64,000 nucleotides of DNA from Shimia aestuarii (GTDB lineage Bacteria; Pseudomonadota; Alphaproteobacteria; Rhodobacterales; Rhodobacteraceae), in NCBI RefSeq assembly GCF_022814865.1, contig NZ_JAKVRD010000001.1:344757-408756 (forward strand), written 5' to 3'. Below, one piece after another: positions 58,105 to 64,000 of the stretch (position 1 is the stretch's first letter; each line of letters opens with the position of its first letter). The position numbers were made by a program, and so were the translations under genes. The notes beneath the pieces were generated by a model. That model was not told the DNA's origin and searched no databases. It worked only from the letters and a program-made list of their open reading frames with translations.

Positions 58105-58413
58105 ATGCTCAAACCGAAAACCTATGTTGGCCTCGACAACGATCTCAACGGCGGCATGACCGATACAGGCAAGATCATCCGAGACGCCCGCGCCTTCGGC
58201 CTCATCCCCGAAAACGAAACCTGCGCGGGCTGGCTCCCGCATCAGATCGAAGCCATCTGGGAGCGCGCCAATGCCGAGTGGGAAAAATACGGCTTTCGCG
58301 TCTCCGCCATGCCGGAAAATCTGCGCACCAAATACATGCGCATCCAATCACAAGCCATGGCCCAAGCCCGCACCGCCGGTTGGACCGGTGCACAAGAACT
58401 CGACGACGACTGA
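58105..58413 (+). CDS. conserved small protein of unknown function in the RuBisCO operon
   Basis: 102 residues, starting eight bases after cbbO on the same strand. It is soluble, without signal or membrane segment. Conserved-looking features are the opening KPKTYVGLDNDLNGGMTDTG, RDARAFGLIPENETCAGW, a middle amphipathic helix (QIEAIWERANAEWEKYG) and an acidic end (GAQELDDD). I have the impression that related proteins accompany cbbQO in other autotrophs, but cannot verify. Position suggests a role in RuBisCO assembly, activation or repair. No recognised domain. Confidence 0.7.
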   Translation: MLKPKTYVGLDNDLNGGMTDTGKIIRDARAFGLIPENETCAGWLPHQIEAIWERANAEWEKYGFRVSAMPENLRTKYMRIQSQAMAQARTAGWTGAQELDDD

Positions 58414-58522
58414 GCGGACCTGAACAAGTCTGCACAGGTCTTGTGCAAGGGGGGGCCTTTTGCGCACACTCGCACAGCTCTAGTTTGATCGCATCAACAA
58501 CAGATGCGATCGGACCAAACCC

Positions 58523-59317
58523 ATGTCCCTCATGCCCACCTTCTTTATCTCGCACGGCGGCGGCCCATGGCCGTGGCTTCCGGCCTGGCGGTCGGAATTC
58601 GCGCCCCTCGAGGACTCGCTGCGCGCCATGCCCGGCCAACTCCCGGAAAAACCCAAGGCCGTGCTTTCGATCTCCGGTCATTGGGAGGCCGACGCCTTTA
58701 CCGTCATGTCCGCCGCCAAACCGCCGATGGAATACGACTATCACGGCTTCCCGCCCGAAACCTACGAGATCACCTACCCCGCTCCCGGCGCGCCCGACAT
58801 TGCCGCCAAGACGGCGGAATTGATCTCTGCCGCCGGCCTCCCCGCGCGCCTCGACGATACACAAGGCTTTGACCACGGCACCTTTGTGCCGCTCCATGTC
58901 ATGTATCCGGACGCAGATGTGCCGCTGTTTCAGGTCTCGCTGCAATCGGGCTATGACCCGGCGGCGCATGTGGCGCTTGGCCGTGCCCTCGCGCCTTTGC
59001 GTGAACAGGGCGTGCTCATCATCGGCTCGGGGCTAAGCTATCATAACCTGCGCTTGATGAACCTGACGGCACGTGTGCCTTCCGAAGCCTTCGACGCATG
59101 GCTGACCGAGACCCTCGCCCTCGACCCAGAGGCCCGTACCAAGGCGCTTCTCGATTGGGAAAGCGCGCCCCACGCCCGAACCTGCCACGAAAAAGAGGAT
59201 CACTTCGCGCCGATCTTCGCCGCCCTCGGCGCGGCCGAAGCGGGCAAGGCAACGCGCATCTACCACCAAGAGAATATCTTTGGCGGCGTCACCGCCTCGG
59301 GCTATCGCTTCGATTGA
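58523..59317 (+). CDS. class III extradiol dioxygenase-like protein (LigB/DODA family)
   Basis: 264 residues; ATG 58523 used, with another Met three codons later. Metal-ligand histidines of the family are visible in FISHGGGPW (His11), SISGHWEAD (His53) and FDHGTFVPLHVM, and the catalytic region GSGLSYHNLRLM. The family includes DOPA 4,5-dioxygenase-like and YgiD proteins. Substrate unknown. It lies 109 bases after the RuBisCO operon with a weak binding site, probably a separate unit. Confidence 0.88.
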   Translation: MSLMPTFFISHGGGPWPWLPAWRSEFAPLEDSLRAMPGQLPEKPKAVLSISGHWEADAFTVMSAAKPPMEYDYHGFPPETYEITYPAPGAPDIAAKTAELISAAGLPARLDDTQGFDHGTFVPLHVMYPDADVPLFQVSLQSGYDPAAHVALGRALAPLREQGVLIIGSGLSYHNLRLMNLTARVPSEAFDAWLTETLALDPEARTKALLDWESAPHARTCHEKEDHFAPIFAALGAAEAGKATRIYHQENIFGGVTASGYRFD

Positions 59318-59343
59318 ACAAGAAAGGGTAGGGCCGCTTGGCC

Positions 59344-59826
59344 CTACTCGCCGTGCCGCAACAGGCGCTGTTTCTGACGGCCCCAGTCGCGTTTCGCCTC
59401 GGTGGCGCGCTTGTCGTGGTTCTTCTTACCCTTGGCGATGCCGATCTTAAGCTTCACCAGACCCTTGTGATTGAAATACATGACCAGCGGCACAAGGGTC
59501 ATCCCCTTGCGCTGGGTCTCGGTCCACAGGTTGCCAAGTTCCTTGCGACTCACCAGAAGCTTGCGGCGCTGCCGCTCCTGATGGCTGAACATCGCGCGGT
59601 CATATGGCGCGATATAGGAATTCACGAGCCAGAGCTCCCCATCCTCGACCGCCGCATAGCTCTCGGCGATATTGGCGCTGTTCTCGCGCAGGGATTTCAC
59701 CTCGGACCCCGAGAGTACGATGCCGCACTCGATATCGTCCTCGATCGCATAATCGAAGCGGGCGCGCCGGTTCTCGGCGATGACCTTGTAATTCGGGTCA
59801 GAGTTCTTTGCAGGTTTCTTGGCCAT
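59344..59826 (-). CDS. smpB: SsrA-binding protein SmpB
   Basis: 160 residues. Brings tmRNA to stalled ribosomes. Conserved stretches are [56 protein letters not shown], and the C-terminal [20 protein letters not shown] with [12 protein letters not shown], the tail that enters the decoding site. No tmRNA gene is seen nearby. Convergent with the dioxygenase gene. Confidence 0.96.
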   Translation of the reverse strand: MAKKPAKNSDPNYKVIAENRRARFDYAIEDDIECGIVLSGSEVKSLRENSANIAESYAAVEDGELWLVNSYIAPYDRAMFSHQERQRRKLLVSRKELGNLWTETQRKGMTLVPLVMYFNHKGLVKLKIGIAKGKKNHDKRATEAKRDWGRQKQRLLRHGE

Positions 59827-59988
59827 GATCGGGCCTGATTATCGCGCCTTGGGCCCCGAGTCCATCGCTTGGGTTTCTCTCAGGCCCAAACCGGAATCTT
59901 CAAGAAATTCCGGGCCGATTTCTTCAAAAGAAGTCGCGCCACCGCACGCCCCCTTTACCCCGGCCCTGCGCCCCGGCGCACAGCTGCA

Positions 59989-60021
59989 ATACCGACGTGA
60001 TACCGACGCGATACCGACATT
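59989..60021 (+). repeat. 11-bp-period tandem repeat, locus 2
   Basis: ATACCGACGTG, ATACCGACGCG and ATACCGACATT start at 59989, 60000 and 60011. The ATACCGAC core is identical in all three. The same units occur in the 5' part of the DUF898 gene, 48 kb away. Confidence 0.85.
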
Positions 60022-60081
60022 GGTTTTCCGCCCCCGCAGACCGTTTGGATTTGTCACGCACCAGACCGGCGAGTCCTCGCT

Positions 60082-60114
60082 TTGGACATATCTCTCGCAG
60101 AACTCTGGACCTAT
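60082..60114 (+). promoter_or_regulatory. TauR-like boxes upstream of tpa
   Basis: TTGGACATAT (60082-60091) and CTGGACCTAT (60105-60114) are direct repeats 23 bases apart. They match the CTGGACYTAA-type box described for TauR of Rhodobacter, and lie about 100 bases before tpa. Confidence 0.65.
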
Positions 60115-60213
60115 TGATTCCCGCAGTTTTCATATGAGGATGAACCAAACCCCGCCGGACCCGTCCGGCTTGTTTTCATTGATCCACCAGTTCGGCAAGA
60201 AGCGAGGTGCCCC

Positions 60214-61614
60214 ATGGATGGCAAACTGAACAGCAATGATCTCGAACGTGTCGTCTCCGCCGACAAGGCCCATGTCTGGCACCACCTGATCCAGCACAAA
60301 CCCTTTGAGACCAATGATCCCAGGATCATCATCGAAGGCAAGGGGATGCGCGTTTGGGATCAGAACGGCAAGGAGTATATCGACGCCGTCTCTGGCGCGG
60401 TCTGGACCGTCAACGTCGGCTATGGCCGTGAAAGCATCGCCAAGGCGGTTCAGGATCAGCTGATGAAGATGTGCTATTTCGCGCAGGCCGCGGGCTCGAT
60501 CCCCGGCGCGCTCTTTGCCGAGAAACTGATCGAGAAGATGCCCGGCATGAGCCGCGTTTACTATACGAATTCCGGCTCCGAGGCGAACGAGAAAGCCTTC
60601 AAGATGGTGCGCCAAATCGCGCATAAAAAATATGGTGGCAAGAAGACCAAAATCCTCTTCCGCGACCGCGATTACCACGGCGGCACCCTCGCCACCATGT
60701 CCGCCGGCGGCCAAGACGAACGCGTCCTGCAATACGGCCCTCTGGCCCCTGGTTTCGTGCGTGTGCCGCATTGCATGGAGTACCGCAAGCACGAGCTTGG
60801 CCTCGAGCATTTGTCGGGCCGCGACTTCGGCATTGCTGCGGCGAACCTCATCGAAGAGGTGATCCTGCGCGAAGGCCCCGAGACCGTTGGCGCGCTTTGC
60901 CTCGAACCTGTCACCGCCGGTGGCGGCGTCATCACGCCCCCCGAAGGCTATTGGGAGCGGGTGCAGGAGATCTGCACCAAGTATGACATCCTCCTTCATA
61001 TCGATGAGGTGGTCTGCGGCATCGGGCGTACCGGGACCGAATGGTTCGGCTACCAACACTTTGGAGTCAAACCGGATTTCGTGACCATGGCCAAGGGCGT
61101 CGCCTCGGGCTATGCGGCGATTGCCTGTATGGTCACGACGGAAGAAGTCTTCGAGATGTTCAAGTCGGACCCCACTGACAAGCTCGACCATTTCCGCGAT
61201 ATTTCGACCTTCGGTGGCTGCGCGAGCGGCCCAGCAGCGGCGCTTGAAAACATGCGCATCATCGAGGATGAAGGCCTTCTTGAGAACTGCACCGAGATGG
61301 GCCATCGCCTGACCGCGAACCTCACCGCCCTGATGGACAAACATGCCGTGATCGGGGACGTGCGCGGGCTCGGTCTTTTCCAAGGCGTCGAATTGGTCAA
61401 GGACCGCGAGACCAAGGAGCCGGTTTCTGAAGCCGAGGTTGCAGCGGTGGTGGCCGAATGTGGCGCGCTTGGCGTCATCATCGGCGCGCTGAACCGCTCG
61501 GTCCCCGAGCGCAACAACGTGCTGTGCTTCTCGCCCGCCCTGATCGCGACCCCGGCGGATATCGACGCCATCACCGATGCGGTGGACAAAGCCCTCGCAA
61601 AGGTCTTCGGCTAG
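60214..61614 (+). CDS. tpa: taurine-pyruvate aminotransferase
   Basis: 466 residues, normal for Tpa. Transfers the amino group of taurine to pyruvate, giving sulfoacetaldehyde and alanine. Class III PLP aminotransferase features are present: YYTNSGSEANEKAFKMVRQI, HIDEVVCGIGRTG, and the PLP lysine Lys294 in TMAKGVASGY. The start MDGKLNSNDLERVVSADKAH has a GAGG binding site. Together with xsc at the right edge it forms the taurine dissimilation pathway. Confidence 0.95.
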   Translation: MDGKLNSNDLERVVSADKAHVWHHLIQHKPFETNDPRIIIEGKGMRVWDQNGKEYIDAVSGAVWTVNVGYGRESIAKAVQDQLMKMCYFAQAAGSIPGALFAEKLIEKMPGMSRVYYTNSGSEANEKAFKMVRQIAHKKYGGKKTKILFRDRDYHGGTLATMSAGGQDERVLQYGPLAPGFVRVPHCMEYRKHELGLEHLSGRDFGIAAANLIEEVILREGPETVGALCLEPVTAGGGVITPPEGYWERVQEICTKYDILLHIDEVVCGIGRTGTEWFGYQHFGVKPDFVTMAKGVASGYAAIACMVTTEEVFEMFKSDPTDKLDHFRDISTFGGCASGPAAALENMRIIEDEGLLENCTEMGHRLTANLTALMDKHAVIGDVRGLGLFQGVELVKDRETKEPVSEAEVAAVVAECGALGVIIGALNRSVPERNNVLCFSPALIATPADIDAITDAVDKALAKVFG

Positions 61615-61636
61615 AGCTACACCCCCCAGACGACAG

Positions 61637-61662
61637 GGCCGGGGCACGTCCCCGGCCTTTTT
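61637..61662 (+). terminator. intrinsic terminator of tpa
   Basis: GGCCGGGG-CACGT-CCCCGGCC (61637-61657) is a perfect 8-bp stem followed by TTTTTC. It lies 23 bases after the tpa stop. Confidence 0.92.
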
Positions 61663-61678
61663 CTTGAAAGGACACACC

Positions 61679-62260
61679 ATGTGGCCCACGCCCGTCACGC
61701 TTGAAGGACAACACGTGACCCTCGCGCCGCTCTCGTCTGCCCACGCAGCCGACCTTGCCGAAGCCGCCGCCGACGGTGACCTGCATCGGCTCTGGTATAC
61801 CAAAGTGCCACCGCCCGAGGGCATCCCGGCCGAGATCGACCGCCGCCTCGCCGCGCAAGAGGCCGGAACCCTGCTGCCCTTTGCCGTGCTGCTGCCGGAT
61901 GGCAAGGCCGTCGGCATGACGACCTAAATGAACATCGACGCCGCCAATCGCCGGGTGGAAATCGGCTCGACTTGGTATCGTCAATCGGTGCAACGCGGCC
62001 CCCTCAATAGCGAGGCCAAGCTCCTCTTGCTCGGACACGCCTTCGACGCGCTCGACTGTATTGCCGTCGAATTCCGCACCCATTTCATGAACCAACAATC
62101 CCGCCGCGCCATCGAACGGCTTGGCGCAAAGCTCGACGGGATTCTGCGCAATCATATGGTCATGGACAACGGCACCCTGCGTGACACGGCCGTCTATTCG
62201 ATCTTGCCGCATGAATGGCCAGCAGTGCGCGCAAATCTGGAACACAAACTGGCGCGCTAG
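61679..62260 (+). pseudogene. GNAT family N-acetyltransferase gene split by one in-frame stop
   Basis: A single frame of 194 codons encodes an RimJ/RimL-type acetyltransferase but has TAA at codon 83 (61925-61927), immediately followed by an in-frame ATG. Before the stop: LEGQHVTLAPLSSAHAADLA through LPDGKAVGMTT; after it: MNIDAANRRVEIGSTWYRQS and NQQSRRAIERLGAKLDGILR, the acetyl-CoA-binding part. Relatives usually have Tyr at this place (TTYMNID), so one base change from TAT or TAC explains it. No ribosome binding site precedes the second ATG. Probably a recent pseudogene, or a sequencing error. Confidence 0.85.
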
Positions 62261-62271
62261 GGGGCGCGCCA

Positions 62272-62303
62272 ATCATACCAGATTGCACCCGGGATAAGTC
62301 CAG
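62272..62303 (-). promoter_or_regulatory. TauR-like boxes at the tauR promoter
   Basis: On the minus strand CTGGACTTAT (62303-62294) and CTGGTATGAT (62281-62272) are 22 bases apart, just upstream of the tauR start at 62319. The first matches the box consensus at nine of ten positions. Autoregulation is implied. Confidence 0.6.
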
Positions 62304-62318
62304 CCTATCTTCGCCCGC

Positions 62319-63779
62319 ATGGCCATTCCCGTCGATACGTTCTTTCTCGCACCGCACTCACAAGGCACGCTCCAGGCCCAGATCCAGGAGATGATCGCCG
62401 AGGCGATCCTCTCGGGACGCTTGCGCAAAGGCGAGCGCCTGCCCTCAACCCGCAAACTCGCGACCCATCTCGGGGTGAGCCGGATCACGGTCACGCTTGC
62501 CTATACCGAACTGCTCTCCAACGACTACCTGACTTCGCAAGGGCGCTCGGGCTATTTCGTCTCGCAAAATGCCCCGGTGCCGCCGGTCTATACACCGACG
62601 CCGCGCGGCGAGGATCTTGTCGATTGGAACCGCATCACCGGACGGCGCTTTACCGAGGGCGACACCCCCGAAAAGCCGCATGATTGGGCAAGCTTCCGCT
62701 ATCCTTTCATCTATGGCCAGACCGACCCAACCCTGTTCGACCACGCCAATTGGCGACACTGCGCCCTACGTGCGCTCGGACAAAAGGACTTCACTGCCCT
62801 GACCACGGACTACTACGACAGGGACGATCCCCGCCTTGTCGAATTCATCGCCCGCAACACCCTGCCCCGACGCGGGATCAAGGCCCATCCAGACGAAATT
62901 CTGATCACCCTCGGTGCGCAAAACGCGCTCTGGCTCGCAACACAAGTTCTCCTGACCCAGCGTCGCACGGCCACCATCGAAAACCCCTGCTATCCCGCGC
63001 TGCGCGATATCCTGACCCAATCGCGCTGCCATGTGGTGCCGGTCGATGTAGATCGCGATGGCCTGCCGCCCGGCGCAATCCCGGATCAGACCGATGTGAT
63101 CTTCACCACCCCGAGCCACCAATGCCCGACAAGTGCCACGATGCCCATGGCACGGCGTCAGGAACTTCTGCAGAAAGCCCGCGAGATTGACGCAGTGATC
63201 GTCGAGGACGACTATGAATTCGAGATGTCCTTCCTCAACACGCCCTCACCCGCGCTCAAATCGCTTGATGGCGACGGCCGCGTGATCCATGTCGGCAGCT
63301 TTTCCAAATCGCTCTTCCCGGGGCTGCGCCTTGGCTATCTCGTGGGCTCCGCCCCGTTCATTCGCGAGGCCCGGGCCTTGCGGGCCAGCGTCCTGCGCCA
63401 CCCACCCGGCCATATCCAGCGCACCACTGCCTATTTCCTCTCCCTCGGTCATTACAACGCGCTGATCCGGCGCATTCGCAACGTCCTGCGCGACCGGCGC
63501 GCCGTCATGCAAGAGGCCATCGAAGCCAACGGCCTGACCATCGCGGGCAAGGGGGTGCATGGCGGATCCTCTTTCTGGATGCAGGTGCCCGATGGCATCG
63601 ACACCGACAACCTCGCAAAGGCGCTTGCCGAGAAGGATGTGCTGATCGAACCCGGCCACTCCTTCTTTCGCCGGGATCAACGCGAGACACGGTTCTACCG
63701 GCTCGCCTATTCCTCGATTCCTTCGGAACGCATCCCCGAAGGTGTGGCGCGCATCGCCGAAACCATCGCCGAACTTTGA
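62319..63779 (+). CDS. tauR: MocR/GntR-type taurine regulator TauR
   Basis: 486 residues. The N-terminal GntR winged helix is SGRLRKGERLPSTRKLATHL followed by GVSRITVTLAYTELLSNDYL; the large C-terminal part is a class I aminotransferase fold that binds PLP, with the lysine in VGSFSKSLFPGLRLGYLVG. It activates taurine genes in related bacteria. The name rests on position between tpa and xsc and on the boxes in front of each gene. Confidence 0.9.
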   Translation: MAIPVDTFFLAPHSQGTLQAQIQEMIAEAILSGRLRKGERLPSTRKLATHLGVSRITVTLAYTELLSNDYLTSQGRSGYFVSQNAPVPPVYTPTPRGEDLVDWNRITGRRFTEGDTPEKPHDWASFRYPFIYGQTDPTLFDHANWRHCALRALGQKDFTALTTDYYDRDDPRLVEFIARNTLPRRGIKAHPDEILITLGAQNALWLATQVLLTQRRTATIENPCYPALRDILTQSRCHVVPVDVDRDGLPPGAIPDQTDVIFTTPSHQCPTSATMPMARRQELLQKAREIDAVIVEDDYEFEMSFLNTPSPALKSLDGDGRVIHVGSFSKSLFPGLRLGYLVGSAPFIREARALRASVLRHPPGHIQRTTAYFLSLGHYNALIRRIRNVLRDRRAVMQEAIEANGLTIAGKGVHGGSSFWMQVPDGIDTDNLAKALAEKDVLIEPGHSFFRRDQRETRFYRLAYSSIPSERIPEGVARIAETIAEL

Positions 63780-63780
63780 T

Positions 63781-63813
63781 CTGGTCTCACGCGGGGGGCA
63801 GAACTGGCCCTAT
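63781..63813 (+). promoter_or_regulatory. TauR-like boxes upstream of xsc
   Basis: CTGGTCTCAC (63781-63790) and CTGGCCCTAT (63804-63813) lie 23 bases apart, about 75 bases before xsc. The second differs from the tpa box by one base. Confidence 0.5.
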
Positions 63814-63887
63814 TCGCCTTCTTGGGCAGACCGTAGGTATTTGCCAACAGATCAACAAGCCACCCCCCGCGACAGGACACCTCTGAG

Positions 63888-64000
63888 ATGAAGATGACGA
63901 CCGAAGAAGCTTTTGTGAAGACGTTGCAGATGCATGGAATTGAGCATGCGTTTGGGATTATCGGGTCGGCGTTCATGCCGATTTCGGATTTGTTTCCGCG
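63888..64000 (+). CDS. xsc: sulfoacetaldehyde acetyltransferase, 5' end only
   Basis: The first 37 codons are present: MKMTTEEAFVKTLQMHGIEH then AFGIIGSAFMPISDLFP, the thiamine-diphosphate enzyme N-terminus characteristic of Xsc. The enzyme splits sulfoacetaldehyde with phosphate into sulfite and acetyl phosphate. The rest, and probably a pta gene, lie beyond the right edge. It completes the pathway begun by tpa. Confidence 0.93.
   Translation, partial: MKMTTEEAFVKTLQMHGIEHAFGIIGSAFMPISDLFP

Larger units (their letters stand above)
59827..60213. promoter_or_regulatory. 387-base control region between smpB and tpa
   Basis: No credible gene is present. It contains an 11-bp-period repeat (59989-60021) and, closer to tpa, two TauR-like boxes (60082-60114). 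The smpB promoter must lie at its left end and the tpa promoter between 60115 and 60200. Confidence 0.65.

Noticed and set aside
61928..62260. Second half of the acetyltransferase as a separate 110-residue gene
   Set aside because: No ribosome binding site precedes ATG 61928, and the product would be only the C-terminal half of a GNAT fold.

Overview
The window looks like chromosomal DNA of a marine-type alphaproteobacterium of the family Rhodobacteraceae (roseobacter relatives). The pointers are GC-rich coding sequence, the order tuf / tRNA-Trp / secE / nusG / rplK / rplA / rplJ / rplL / rpoB, a chvI-chvG-hprK-rapZ-EIIA-ptsH operon divergent from pckA, a tauR-regulated tpa/xsc taurine locus, and several small proteins typical of that family. 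No insertion sequence, phage gene, rRNA or CRISPR array is visible. I do not commit to a genus.

Layout. 1-7392 is housekeeping on the minus strand: rpoB (5' end only), rplL, rplJ, rplA, rplK, nusG, secE, a small membrane protein, tRNA-Trp, a methyltransferase-like gene and tuf. 7496-14560 holds a lipoprotein, a cytochrome P450, an M48 protease with a DUF898 membrane protein, and parC. 14707-17746 is a plus-strand run: SH3 protein, bacterioferritin-associated ferredoxin and bacterioferritin, an SDR, a HIG1-type membrane protein and a PduO-type cobalamin adenosyltransferase. 17766-23463 is acyl-CoA and electron-transfer metabolism: enoyl-CoA hydratase, etfBA, 3-hydroxybutyryl-CoA dehydrogenase and an acyltransferase. 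23502-29949 is the nitrogen-type PTS/ChvIG signalling operon and pckA. 30021-33963 is phaC, a fabI-like gene and a MaoC-phosphotransacylase fusion. 34200-38990 is RidA and a two-gene RND pump.

From 51884 down to 39045 a 12.8-kb minus-strand block encodes a TetR regulator, a quinone oxidoreductase, a branched-chain-type ABC transporter (LivHMGF plus binding protein), an acyl-CoA ligase, two complementary acyl-CoA dehydrogenase-like subunits and a molybdopterin oxidoreductase. I read it as one uptake, activation and oxidation pathway for an unidentified carboxylic acid, and consider it the best candidate for an undescribed system.

52012-58413 is a compact form IA RuBisCO cluster: cbbR divergent from cbbL-cbbS-cbbQ-cbbO, followed by a 102-residue unknown protein. 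No other Calvin-cycle gene is in the window. After an extradiol-dioxygenase-like gene and smpB, the window ends in taurine dissimilation: tpa, a GNAT acetyltransferase gene broken by one stop codon, tauR and the first 113 bases of xsc. TauR-like boxes occur in front of all three taurine genes.

Non-coding signals: at least six convincing intrinsic terminators; a 14-bp direct repeat spaced exactly 20 bp upstream of pckA; an 11-bp-period repeat shared by two loci 48 kb apart; and a hairpin-plus-conserved-tail element after two genes. All functional statements rest on sequence motifs read by eye; no database search was run.
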